NCBI RefSeq assembly: GCF_003284925.1
Contig: NZ_QMEX01000012.1
Location: 1 to 64,000 of the forward strand
Length of the DNA: 64,000 bases
Origin: Mycolicibacter senuensis
Lineage (GTDB): Bacteria; Actinomycetota; Actinomycetes; Mycobacteriales; Mycobacteriaceae
Reading direction: 5' to 3'
Shown piece by piece: positions 51,367 through 60,319 of this stretch. A program made the position numbers and the translations under genes. Each line of letters starts with the position of its first letter. Position 1 is the first letter of the stretch. Below the pieces are notes generated by a model. That model searched no databases and was not told the origin of the DNA. It saw only the letters and a list, made by a program, of their open reading frames with translations.

Positions 51367-52146
51367 GAACAATGTGCGCCGCATGGCGTCAAGTAGTGTC
51401 GGCGCCACCTCGGGCCGGCACATCAGCAGGTCGGGCAGGTAGGGGTCGGGGCGGTTGTAGAGCAGCGGCGAACCGTCGAGCCGGGAGGCGTGCAGCCCGG
51501 CCGCCCGCACCACACCGGCCGGGGCGGCCGAATCCCACTCCCATTGGCCGCCGGCGTGCAGGTAGGCGTCCACGTCGCCGCGCACCACCGCCATCGCCTT
51601 GGCGCCCGCCGAACCCATCAGCACCGGTTCGACCGGCAGTACCTCCCGGATGATGCGCACCACCGCCGGCATCCGGGTTGCGCTGACCGCCACCCGTATC
51701 GGGTTCGGGACCCGGGCCGGCGTGGCGTTCGCGGTGACCGTGTCGGTGGCGAACACGACGTTGCTCCTGTTGTCATAGGCCGGCAGCGACACCGCGGCGT
51801 CGGTGATGGCGCCCGGCCCCGAGCCGTCTCGCTGCCACAGCGCGATATGCACCGCCCAGTCATCACGTCCGGGGGTGGTGAACTCCCGGGTGCCGTCGAG
51901 CGGGTCGATGATCCAGACCCGGTCGGCCTGCAACCGGGCCAGGTCGTCGGGCGATTCCTCGCTGAGCACCGCGTCGTCGGGGCGTACCTCCCGCAGCCGG
52001 CTGAGGATCAAACGGTTCGCGAGCGCATCCCCGGCATCGCCGAGGCGCCACGGGTGGCCGAACCCCACCTCGTCGCGGACCTTGAGCAACAGCTTCCCGG
52101 CCTCGACGGCCAGTTCGGCGGCCAGCGCCGCGTCGGTCAGCGTCAC
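51364..52146 (-). CDS. cysQ: 3'(2'),5'-bisphosphate nucleotidase / inositol-phosphatase family CysQ
   Basis: A 260-residue lithium-sensitive phosphatase family enzyme that removes 3'-phosphate from PAP/PAPS in sulphate assimilation; the mycobacterial enzyme also acts on fructose-1,6-bisphosphate and inositol-1-phosphate. Metal-binding motifs are [20 protein letters not shown] and [13 protein letters not shown] 52146 has GATACT 7 nt upstream; the frame extends to 52551 without homology. The stop abuts the 57-bp repeat array. Confidence 0.93.
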   Translation of the reverse strand: MTLTDAALAAELAVEAGKLLLKVRDEVGFGHPWRLGDAGDALANRLILSRLREVRPDDAVLSEESPDDLARLQADRVWIIDPLDGTREFTTPGRDDWAVHIALWQRDGSGPGAITDAAVSLPAYDNRSNVVFATDTVTANATPARVPNPIRVAVSATRMPAVVRIIREVLPVEPVLMGSAGAKAMAVVRGDVDAYLHAGGQWEWDSAAPAGVVRAAGLHASRLDGSPLLYNRPDPYLPDLLMCRPEVAPTLLDAMRRTLF

Positions 52147-52183
52147 GTCAGGAAGTATCCCCGACCCGGCTGGCGGGCCCCGC

Positions 52184-52240
52184 CGCGAGTGTGCGGTTGG
52201 TACTCCCGAAGCGGATTTTCGCGACCAGAACGCACCCGCG
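52184..52240. repeat. Possible palindromic dispersed repeat upstream of cysQ
   Basis: CGCGAGTGTGCGGTTGG at the left and CCAGAACGCACCCGCG at the right form an imperfect inverted repeat with an AT-richer centre (GGATTTTCGCGA). It resembles small palindromic repeats seen between mycobacterial genes, but only one copy is in the window. Confidence 0.4.
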
Positions 52241-52256
52241 GCGGTGCTGAAGGCCC

Positions 52257-53069
52257 TCAGAACGCCGGCCAGGGTATCGGGCGATGGCTGTTGGGGCCGG
52301 GCATCACCGGATGTTCCAGCAGATCCTCGACGCGCCGCCGCAGGGCCGCGATCTCGGCCGACGTCAGATGTGGCTCCAGGTCGGCGGCCAGCGGACCGTC
52401 CAGCGCGGCGGCCAAGCGGGTCAGCGCCTGCAACTCGGCCAGGTCGTCCAGCGGCATGCCGGCCCAGCCCCACAGCACGGTGCGCAACTTGTCTTGGGTG
52501 TGCAGGGTCACGCCGTGGTCGACGCCGTAGACCACACCGTCGGTGCCGCACAGGATGTGTCCGCCCTTGCGGTCGGCGTTGTTGATCACCACGTCGAACA
52601 CCGCCATGCGACGCAACCGGGGGTCATCGGCGTGCACGAGTACCACCGGGTCACCGGCGTAGTCGTAGGCCCGCAGCACCGACAGGTAGCCGGCCGGGAT
52701 CTTGCCGACCGGCGCCAGGTCGACCAGCGCGGGCCCGGCCGGCGGGTCGCCGCCGTCGCCAGGTTGGTCCACCCACAGCTGCACCATGCCGGGCCCGGCG
52801 GGGCCGTCGCGAATGATGGTGTAGGGCACCAGGTTCCAGCCCAGCTCGACGGAGATCAGGTGCGCGACGAGCTCGCGGCCGGCCAGCGTGCCGTCCGGGA
52901 AGTCCCAGAGCGGCTGCTCACCGGCGATCGGCTTGTACACACAGTGGGTGCGCCGCTCCCCCATCGTCGCCTCGCACAGGAAAGTGGCGTTGCTCGCCGA
53001 GCGGATGCGGCCCAGGATCTCCAGCTCCCCGGAGCGCAGCGCCTCCCTATCGTCAGAGGTCGGGGTCAT
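52257..53069 (-). CDS. SCO1664 family protein (Rv2133c-like)
   Basis: A 270-residue protein of the SCO1664 family, related to phosphatidylinositol 3-/4-kinase-like and HipA-like folds. Signatures: [49 protein letters not shown] and [11 protein letters not shown]; the [11 protein letters not shown] segment is kinase-like. Activity unknown. ATG 53069 is chosen to match homologues; ATG 53078 is 3 codons upstream. It overlaps the DUF3090 gene by 17 bp, so they are coupled. Confidence 0.82.
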   Translation of the reverse strand: MTPTSDDREALRSGELEILGRIRSASNATFLCEATMGERRTHCVYKPIAGEQPLWDFPDGTLAGRELVAHLISVELGWNLVPYTIIRDGPAGPGMVQLWVDQPGDGGDPPAGPALVDLAPVGKIPAGYLSVLRAYDYAGDPVVLVHADDPRLRRMAVFDVVINNADRKGGHILCGTDGVVYGVDHGVTLHTQDKLRTVLWGWAGMPLDDLAELQALTRLAAALDGPLAADLEPHLTSAEIAALRRRVEDLLEHPVMPGPNSHRPIPWPAF

Positions 53070-53646
53070 CGGGCTCATCGTCGGGCCCGAATGCACCCCG
53101 CCGATAGCCGTTGGTGCGGACGCAGAGGTGGCCGGCCGGATCCAGCGGCTCGTCGCACAGCGGGCACGGCGGGCGGCCCGCGGAGATGACCCGGTTCGAT
53201 CTGGTGGCGAATTGCCGCGCCGACTCCGGCGTCAGGAACACCCGCACCGCGTCCGGGCCCTCGTCGGTGTCGTCGAGGACCACCGACGCATCGAACTCGG
53301 TGTCGCTGACCGCGAGCAGCTCGACGACCACGGTCTGCGCCTCGGAGTCCCAACCCAATCCCATGGTTCCGACCCGGAATTCGGCGTCCACCGGCGTCAC
53401 CAGCGGGTTGAGGTCCTCGATCTCGGTGGGCTCCGGTGGTACCGGGGTACCGAATCGGCGGTTGACCTCCAACAACAGTGCACCGATCCGCTCGGCGAGC
53501 ACCGCTACCTGCTGCTTTTCCAGCACCACCGAGACCACCCGCTCGTCATGCACCGCCTGCAGGTAGAAGGTGCGATTCCCGGGTTGGCCGACGGTCCCGG
53601 CCACGAAGCGGTCGGGAGTGCGAAAGACGTGGATGGCTCGGGACAT
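53053..53646 (-). CDS. DUF3090 family protein (Rv2134c-like)
   Basis: A 197-residue actinobacterial DUF3090 protein. It starts MSRAIHVFRTPDRFVAGTVG and has a C-terminal Cys cluster (CPLCDEPLDPAGHLC) suggestive of a zinc site, then an acidic tail. It forms an operon with uppP, the phosphoglycerate mutase-like gene and the SCO1664 gene, a set conserved in actinobacteria. Function unknown. Confidence 0.85.
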   Translation of the reverse strand: MSRAIHVFRTPDRFVAGTVGQPGNRTFYLQAVHDERVVSVVLEKQQVAVLAERIGALLLEVNRRFGTPVPPEPTEIEDLNPLVTPVDAEFRVGTMGLGWDSEAQTVVVELLAVSDTEFDASVVLDDTDEGPDAVRVFLTPESARQFATRSNRVISAGRPPCPLCDEPLDPAGHLCVRTNGYRRGAFGPDDEPDDPDL

Positions 53647-53697
53647 GGCATCTCCCAAAATACCGGCAGTCGGCGATGACACCGGTATCCCCGTCGA

Positions 53698-54380
53698 CTA
53701 GGTGGTGGACCCACCGACGACGGCGTCGCTCGACGAGCCGTCGGCGGGCGGCGAATTTGTGACCGCGGCGGCCAGTGAGTCCCCGGTGTGATTGAGGTGG
53801 ATGACGAACGGGCGCAACGGCGTGTAGCGGATCACGCTGGCCGACGCCGGGTCGGCGGTGATGCGCTGAAAACCGTCCAGGTGGACACCGAGCGCGTCGG
53901 CGATGACCGCCTTGATGACGTCGCCGTGGCTGCAGGCCACCCACAGCACGTCGGCGCCGTGCTGCTCGGCCAGCTTCCGGTCATGTTCGCGTACCGCGGC
54001 AACCGCCCGGGCCTGCACCTGCGCCAGCCCTTCGCCGCCGGGGAACACCGCCGCGCTCGGCTGCGCCTGCACCACCCGCCACAGCGGCTCGCCGGTCAGC
54101 TCGCTCATCTTGCGACCGGTCCAGGTTCCGTAATCGACCTCGGCGAGCCGATCGTCGATGAGCGGGTCCAGCCCGAGCGCGGCGGCCAGCGGCTCGACGG
54201 TGCTGCGGCAGCGCAGCAGCGGTGAGCGCACCAGCGCCTTGATGGGCAGCCCGGCGAACCGGTCGACGAGCTGTGCGGCCTGCTCGCGGCCCAACGCATC
54301 GAGCTCGACACCTTCGGAACGCCCGGCCAGCACCCCGGCGGTGTTCGCGCTGGACCGGCCGTGCCGGAGCAGGATGACCG

Positions 54381-54384
<4 letters not shown>
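53698..54384 (-). CDS. Histidine phosphatase family protein (Rv2135c-like, MSMEG_4193-type)
   Basis: A 228-residue histidine phosphatase (phosphoglycerate mutase-like). Phospho-acceptor motif [13 protein letters not shown], second half [12 protein letters not shown]. The known family members act as acid phosphatases rather than true mutases. The C-terminus is Ser/Pro-rich. Its ATG overlaps the uppP stop (ATGA), so the genes are coupled; a much longer frame to 55410 is antisense-type overlap with uppP and is rejected. Confidence 0.88.
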
Positions 54385-55235
<851 letters not shown>

Positions 55236-55337
55236 CGCGGCCTCGACTACCGACACGACGAAGACCGTACCGCGGGGGTGGCGACGAACGGCCGGGTGCC
55301 GCACACTTGAATGCACCGCTGCCATCGGCGCCGGCGG

Positions 55338-55365
55338 TGAACGCGGGGGGCGGATCTGACGTATT
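55338..55365 (+). promoter_or_regulatory. SigL-type promoter upstream of sigma factor 1
   Basis: TGAACG (55338-55343), 16-nt spacer, CGTATT (55360-55365). It matches the published SigL pattern TGAACC-N16-18-CGT with one change in the -35. Expected start near 55372, 13 nt before the ATG, whose GGAAGG site lies in between. Implies autoregulation. Confidence 0.7.
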
Positions 55366-55384
55366 TCCCACCGGAAGGCTGTGA

Positions 55385-55894
55385 ATGGACATTCCGGAAG
55401 CCGGTGCCATGCGGATGCTCTACGACCAACACGCGGCCGCCTTGAGCCGCTACGCGCTGCGGCTGACCGGCGACCCCTCCCGGGCCGAGGACGTGGTCCA
55501 GGAGACGCTGTTGCGCGCCTGGCAGCACCCCGAGGTCGTCGACGACGTCACCCGCTCGGCGCGGGCCTGGCTGTTCACCGTCGCGCGCAACATCGTCATC
55601 GACGAGCACCGCAGCATGCGTTTCCGCTCCGAGAGTCGTTCCGGTCCTGCCACACCCGACCCGCCGGGCCCGGATGAGGCCGGGTTGTCGCTGGACCGGA
55701 TGCTGGTCGCCGAGGCGATTGCCCGGCTGTCCGCGGACCACCGGGGCGTGGTTCGCCGTTCCTACTATCAAGGCTGGACCACCGCACAGATCGCCGACGA
55801 CCTCGGGATCGCCGAAGGCACGGTGAAATCCCGGCTGCATTACGCACTGCGCGCACTGCGCCACACGCTCGACGAGATGGGAATGACGCGATGA
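55385..55894 (+). CDS. ECF RNA polymerase sigma factor, SigL type (copy 1)
   Basis: A 169-residue ECF sigma factor. Region 2 spans about residues 10-80 ([24 protein letters not shown]) and region 4 about 105-165 ([19 protein letters not shown]). It is very similar to M. tuberculosis SigL throughout, including the MGMTR-like end. ATG 55385 is supported by GGAAGG at 6 nt. It is coupled by ATGA overlap to a gene whose first domain is an RslA-like anti-sigma, fused to a carotenoid oxygenase. A second SigL-like gene lies 1.7 kb downstream; which copy is the true SigL orthologue is unclear. Confidence 0.93.
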   Translation: MDIPEAGAMRMLYDQHAAALSRYALRLTGDPSRAEDVVQETLLRAWQHPEVVDDVTRSARAWLFTVARNIVIDEHRSMRFRSESRSGPATPDPPGPDEAGLSLDRMLVAEAIARLSADHRGVVRRSYYQGWTTAQIADDLGIAEGTVKSRLHYALRALRHTLDEMGMTR

Positions 55895-57522
55895 CGGGCG
55901 AGTTCGACGCGGGCACCACCGGCGACGATCACCCCTACGCCACGTGGGACGCCGCCTACGTGCTGGGTTCGTTGTCGAGTGCCGACCGCCGGGAATTCGA
56001 GGGGCACCTCGACCGGTGTTCATCGTGTCAAAGTGCGGTGGCCGAGCTGGCCCCGATTCCCCGGCTGCTGTCGTTGCTCTCACGCGAGGACCTGGACGCC
56101 CTCGAGGCGGACCGGGCACTGCCCGCCCGCCGGGTCCCGGTGCTGAGCGGCAACGGGTCGGGGCCGCCGGGCACCGGCGAAACGGCCCCACCGATCGAGA
56201 CGGTCATGCCGTTCTTCCGGACCCGCAACTACGCCCCGGTGCCCGACGAGCTGATCGCGTTCGACCTCCCCGTCGAGGGCGCCATCCCGCCCGAGCTGAC
56301 CGGCTGGTACCTGCGCAACGGCCCGAACCCGCGCACCGCCAGGGGGCATTGGTGCATCGGCGACGGCATGGTCCACGGCATTCGGTTGGAGCGCGGTCGG
56401 GCCGCCTGGTACCGCAACCGCTGGGTGCACACCGACAGTTTTGAACGCCCGTTCCCGGTGTACGGGGCCGGAGGCCGCCGCAACCTGCGCTCCAGCGTGG
56501 CCAACACCCACGTGATACGACACGCCGGAAAGACCCTGGCGCTGATGGAGACGTCCCTGCCGTATCAGATCAGCAACGACCTGGAGACGTTGGGGGCCTA
56601 CGATTTCGGCGGCAAATTGGTCGACGCCATGAACGCCCATCCCAAGATCTGCCCGGACACCGGTGAGCTGCATTTCTTCGGCTACGGCAGCCTGGTGCAG
56701 CCGCACGTCACCTATCACCGTGCCGACGCCGCCGGCGAGCTGATCCTGAGCCGTCCGATCGACGTTCCGGCGCTGACCCTGATGCACGACTTCGCTCTGA
56801 CCGCCCGCCACATCGTGTTCCTGGACCTACCGGTGCTGTTCGATTTGAGCCTGGCCCTGACCATGGACGCCGACCAGGACCTGCCCTACCGGTGGGACGA
56901 CTCCTACGGTGCGCGCCTGGGGGTGCTGCGCCGCGACGACCCGTACGGCGCGGTGCGCTGGTTCGAGGTCGACCCCTGCTACGTCTTTCACATCGCCAAC
57001 GCCTATGACGTGACGTCAGCAGACGGCGATTCCGTTGTGCTGCAAGTGATCCGGTACCCCGAATTGTGGCGCGACGACAGCGCTTTCGATGACGCCGCCA
57101 CGCTGTGGCGCTGGACGATCGACCTGGCGGATGGCTCCGTCGAGCAGACCCAGCTCGACGACCGCGGCGTGGAATTCCCGCGCATCGACGACCGGCGCTC
57201 CGGTCGGCGGGCTCGCTACGCCGTCACCGTCGGCACCAACACGCTGGTCCGCTACGACCTCGACGACGGCAGCGCCGAGGAACACCGGTTCGTCAGCGAC
57301 GGCCTGCGCGGCACCGCCGACGAGGCGATCTTCGTCGCCGCCGACGGCGGGCCCGACAACGAGCTGGCCGGGTGGTACCTGAGCTACGTCTATGACCCGG
57401 CCCGCGACGCCAGCGATCTGGTGATCATCGACGCCGCCGATTTCAGTGGTGACCCCGTGGCCCGGGTCCGGTTGCCGAGACGGGTACCGCACGGGTTCCA
57501 CGGCAACTGGCTCAGGGACTGA
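55891..57522 (+). CDS. ZAS anti-sigma domain fused to carotenoid cleavage oxygenase
   Basis: A 543-residue fusion. Residues 1-75 match RslA: DDHPYATWDAAYVLGSLSSADRREFEGHL with zinc motif H39-x3-C43-x2-C46 and His14. A linker (about 76-104) leads to a full-length RPE65/CCD-type oxygenase (about 105-543). The four iron(II) histidines are present: H250 (NAHPK), H299 (MHDFAL), H367 (FHIANAY) and H537 (GFHGNW). No membrane helix, unlike RslA. The start overlaps the sigma stop (ATGA). The frame is continuous with no sign of a second ribosome-binding site before the oxygenase part. It may bind sigma 1 and respond to a carotenoid, apocarotenoid, iron or oxygen; this is inference. Confidence 0.85.
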   Translation: MTGEFDAGTTGDDHPYATWDAAYVLGSLSSADRREFEGHLDRCSSCQSAVAELAPIPRLLSLLSREDLDALEADRALPARRVPVLSGNGSGPPGTGETAPPIETVMPFFRTRNYAPVPDELIAFDLPVEGAIPPELTGWYLRNGPNPRTARGHWCIGDGMVHGIRLERGRAAWYRNRWVHTDSFERPFPVYGAGGRRNLRSSVANTHVIRHAGKTLALMETSLPYQISNDLETLGAYDFGGKLVDAMNAHPKICPDTGELHFFGYGSLVQPHVTYHRADAAGELILSRPIDVPALTLMHDFALTARHIVFLDLPVLFDLSLALTMDADQDLPYRWDDSYGARLGVLRRDDPYGAVRWFEVDPCYVFHIANAYDVTSADGDSVVLQVIRYPELWRDDSAFDDAATLWRWTIDLADGSVEQTQLDDRGVEFPRIDDRRSGRRARYAVTVGTNTLVRYDLDDGSAEEHRFVSDGLRGTADEAIFVAADGGPDNELAGWYLSYVYDPARDASDLVIIDAADFSGDPVARVRLPRRVPHGFHGNWLRD

Positions 57523-57533
57523 CCGCGCGACGG

Positions 57534-57561
57534 TGAACCAGCCGGGGTGGCCGATCGTGTC
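57534..57561 (+). promoter_or_regulatory. SigL-type promoter upstream of sigma factor 2
   Basis: TGAACC (57534-57539), 16-nt spacer, CGTGTC (57556-57561), a full consensus match in the 60-bp gap after the fusion gene. Start expected near 57568. This places the frame opening at 57547 upstream of the transcript start and selects ATG 57583. Confidence 0.8.
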
Positions 57562-57582
57562 ATCTCCGGGAGGTTTTATCGC

Positions 57583-58110
57583 ATGGCCATTGCCGCCGGA
57601 ACCGTCACTGACCGCAGCCCGAGAGATGCGCTGGTCGGGGCGCTCTATGCCGAGCACGCGGCCGCCCTCCGGCGATACGCACTGCGGTTGACCGGTGACC
57701 GGGGCCGCGCCGACGACATCGTCCAGGAGACGCTGTTGCGGGCCTGGAAGCACCTCGAGGTCACCGGCAATTCCGCCCGCGCGTGGCTGTTCACCGTCGC
57801 CCGCCACCTGATCATCGATCAGAGCCGCAGCGCCCAGGCGCGCCACGAGGTCGGCTTGCTCGACGGCCTCCCCGAACAAGCCGGCCCCGACGAGATCAAC
57901 GCGGCACTGGACCGGATGCTGATCGCCGACGCGATCACCCGGTTGTCGCCCGAGCATCGTGAGGTGATCTGCCGGTCGTACTACCACGGCTGGACCACCG
58001 CGCTGATCGCCGCCGACCTCGGGATCGCCGAAGGAACCGTGAAGTCGCGGCTGCACTATGCGGTACGCGCGCTGCGACGCGCCCTGCAGGAGATGGGAGT
58101 GACCCGGTGA
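57583..58110 (+). CDS. sigL: ECF RNA polymerase sigma factor SigL (copy 2)
   Basis: A 175-residue ECF sigma factor with region 2 ([26 protein letters not shown]) and region 4 ([21 protein letters not shown]), closely related both to copy 1 and to M. tuberculosis SigL, which ends similarly in GVTR. GGGAGG lies about 10 nt before ATG 57583. The coupled downstream gene is a complete RslA, so this pair keeps the ancestral sigL-rslA layout. Symbol given on that basis. Confidence 0.88.
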   Translation: MAIAAGTVTDRSPRDALVGALYAEHAAALRRYALRLTGDRGRADDIVQETLLRAWKHLEVTGNSARAWLFTVARHLIIDQSRSAQARHEVGLLDGLPEQAGPDEINAALDRMLIADAITRLSPEHREVICRSYYHGWTTALIAADLGIAEGTVKSRLHYAVRALRRALQEMGVTR

Positions 58111-58790
58111 CACAGCAAGGGCCCGATGCGGTCCGGCAGGTTGCGCACACCTACGCGATGTGGGACGCCGCCTACGTGTTGGGGGCGTTGTCGACCGCCG
58201 AACGGGCTGAGTTCGAGGGCCATCTGATCGGGTGTCCGTGGTGCCAGAGCGCCGTCGGCGAACTCGAGGGAATGGCGGGGCTGCTGTCGCACCTGGACCT
58301 TGACCTGGTGGCGGCTCTGGACCCGGACGACGACCATGACCAGCTGCCGGCGCCGGCACCACCGGCCCGGAGCCGTCGGCGGCTGCGGCTGTCCTGGGTG
58401 GGCACCGCGGCGGCGGCTGCGGCGGTGGCGGTGGCCGTGTTCGTGGGTGTCGCCGGTCAGTCCGCGCCGCCGCCGGAGGTCACCGCGGTGCCGATGCTGC
58501 AGGTGCACACCGCGCTGCTGGCCTCTACGGTGTCGGTGACCGACATGGACTGGGGAACGCTGATCGAGCTGCGCTGCGTCTGCCTGGCCGACAGCAACGC
58601 CCCACATGATCTGCTGGCGCTGGTCGTGGTGGGCCGCGACGGCAGCCGCAACCGGCTGGCGAGCTGGGTGGCCCATCCCGGGCACACCGCGACACCCACC
58701 GGCAGCACCGCGATGCCGGTCGATCAGATCGCCTCGGTCCAGGTGGTCTCCGCCGACAGCGACGAGGTGCTGCTGCAGCGCACGCTGTGA
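58107..58790 (+). CDS. rslA: Membrane anti-sigma factor RslA
   Basis: A 227-residue anti-sigma factor. The cytosolic ZAS domain (1-75) has His14 and H39-x3-C43-x2-C46, a redox-sensitive zinc site in RslA that releases SigL on oxidation. One membrane helix lies at about 95-117 and a periplasmic domain follows with Cys157 and Cys159 (LRCVCL). GTG start overlaps the sigma stop (GTGA). Periplasmic sequence matches RslA to the last residues (QVVSADSDEVLLQRTL). Confidence 0.92.
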   Translation: MTQQGPDAVRQVAHTYAMWDAAYVLGALSTAERAEFEGHLIGCPWCQSAVGELEGMAGLLSHLDLDLVAALDPDDDHDQLPAPAPPARSRRRLRLSWVGTAAAAAAVAVAVFVGVAGQSAPPPEVTAVPMLQVHTALLASTVSVTDMDWGTLIELRCVCLADSNAPHDLLALVVVGRDGSRNRLASWVAHPGHTATPTGSTAMPVDQIASVQVVSADSDEVLLQRTL

Positions 58791-58796
58791 GCAACC

Positions 58797-59813
58797 TCAG
58801 TGCGCCAGGGTGTGCACGATCCCGCCGAAGACGCCCGGCAGCGCCGCACATGCGGGCACGATGGCCCGCCGGGTGGCGCGCGGGGCGCTGGCCAGCACCA
58901 GTGCGCGGGTCACCAGACGGTAGTGGCGGGTGAGCCGATGCCAGGCCCGCTCGTAGGACGCCGGGGTGTCGGCGGTGATCGCGTCCACCGCCGCGGCGGC
59001 CTGCTTGACGGCCAGGCTGATGCCTTCGCCGGTCAGGGCGTCCTCGTAGCCGGCGGCATCGCCCACCAGCAGCACCCGGCCGGCGACGCGGCGGGCAACG
59101 ACCTGTCGCAGCGGGCCGCAGCCGCGGGCCGGCCCGGTCTCAGCATCGCGCAGATGGTGCGCCAGCCACGGGAACCAGTCCAGCTCGGGTCGGCGCGAGG
59201 ACAAGATGGCCACGCCCACCAGATCGGGTTGCACCGGTGTCACATACGCCTCGCCCCACCGCGACCAGTGCACCTCGACGAACTCCGACCATGCCGGGAC
59301 GGTGTAGTGCCGGCGCACGCCGTAGCGCCGGGGCGAGCCGGCTACCGCCGGGATTCCGACCGCGCGGCGGACCACCGAGTGCAGCCCGTCGGCACCGATC
59401 AACCACCGTGCCCGGATCCCGGCCGCCGCCACCCCGCACCGGTCCTGTTCGACACCGGAGATCCGTCGAGCAACCCATTGGGCGCCTTGCGCTTTGGCCT
59501 GTTCGGTGAGTGCTGCCTGAAGCGTGGTGCGCCGCACTCCCTGCCCAGGTGGGCCGGTGAACCGCGCCTCGGCCCGGTGCCGCTGCCCCACGTAGGCGAT
59601 GCCCGCGAGCGCCATTCCGGCCGGGTCGACCCCGAGAGCCGCCAGCTCGGCCACCCCGCCGGGCATCAGACCCTCGCCGCACGCCTTGTCGATCGGGTCG
59701 CGACGTGGTTCGGCCACGATCACCGAAAGTCCTTGCCGGCGCGCGCACAACGCGGCGGCAAGCCCGCCCGGACCACCGCCGACGATCAGCACGTCAGCGT
59801 CACAGGTCGTCAT
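58797..59813 (-). CDS. FAD-dependent oxidoreductase (Rv1138c/SrsC-like)
   Basis: A 338-residue flavoprotein of the geranylgeranyl reductase/aromatic hydroxylase type. The FAD motif is VLIVGGGPGGLAAALCARR, and the second FAD motif GDAAGYEDALTGEGIS is intact. In type III PKS operons such enzymes hydroxylate the aromatic head of a long-chain resorcinol, leading to a quinone. Its ATG overlaps the methyltransferase stop (ATGA), making it the last gene of a three-gene coupled operon. The exact reaction is inferred from context. Confidence 0.85.
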   Translation of the reverse strand: MTTCDADVLIVGGGPGGLAAALCARRQGLSVIVAEPRRDPIDKACGEGLMPGGVAELAALGVDPAGMALAGIAYVGQRHRAEARFTGPPGQGVRRTTLQAALTEQAKAQGAQWVARRISGVEQDRCGVAAAGIRARWLIGADGLHSVVRRAVGIPAVAGSPRRYGVRRHYTVPAWSEFVEVHWSRWGEAYVTPVQPDLVGVAILSSRRPELDWFPWLAHHLRDAETGPARGCGPLRQVVARRVAGRVLLVGDAAGYEDALTGEGISLAVKQAAAAVDAITADTPASYERAWHRLTRHYRLVTRALVLASAPRATRRAIVPACAALPGVFGGIVHTLAH

Positions 59814-60319
59814 GCATACCCCAGCGCGGTGTTCTCCACCCGGATCCGGACCACCAGCAGCAGCGCGTTGGCCACACCGAAACCGAGGGCGGTCAGCCAG
59901 GCGGAATGAACCAACGGCAGGGCCAGTCCTTCCACCACCACCGCCACGTAATTGGGGTGGTGCAGCCATCGGTAGGGGCCGCGGCGCACCAGCGGGGAGC
60001 CCGGGATCACGATCACCCGGGTGTTCCACCGGGGGCCGAGCGTGCCGATACACCACCAGCGCAGCGCCTGGGCGGCGGCCACCACCGCCAGCATCGGCCA
60101 GCCGAGCCGCGGGATGAACACCCGATGCGCGGCCCACACCTCGATCAGGCAGCCGGCCAGCAGGGCGCCGTGCAGCACCACCATCACCGGGTAGTGGCCG
60201 CGCCCGAACTCTTCACCGCCCTGGGAAAACGCCCAGCCGGCGTTGCGTCGCGACACCAGCAACTCCACCAGCCGCTCGATCCCGACCGCGACGACCAACA
60301 GGGTGTACATCGGCGTCAC
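59810..60319 (-). CDS. Isoprenylcysteine carboxyl methyltransferase-like protein (Rv1139c/SrsB-like)
   Basis: A 169-residue membrane methyltransferase of the ICMT/PEMT type with about four helices and the AdoMet signature GPYRWLHHPNYVAVVVEG. In SrsB-type proteins the substrate is a phenolic lipid rather than a prenyl-cysteine. GTG 60319 overlaps the PKS stop (GTGA). In M. tuberculosis the similar Rv1139c-Rv1138c pair is a SigL target, consistent with the promoter here. Confidence 0.87.
   Translation of the reverse strand: MTPMYTLLVVAVGIERLVELLVSRRNAGWAFSQGGEEFGRGHYPVMVVLHGALLAGCLIEVWAAHRVFIPRLGWPMLAVVAAAQALRWWCIGTLGPRWNTRVIVIPGSPLVRRGPYRWLHHPNYVAVVVEGLALPLVHSAWLTALGFGVANALLLVVRIRVENTALGYA

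Noticed and set aside
57547-57582. GTG start for sigma factor 2
   Set aside because: It lies inside the SigL-type promoter, upstream of the expected transcript start.
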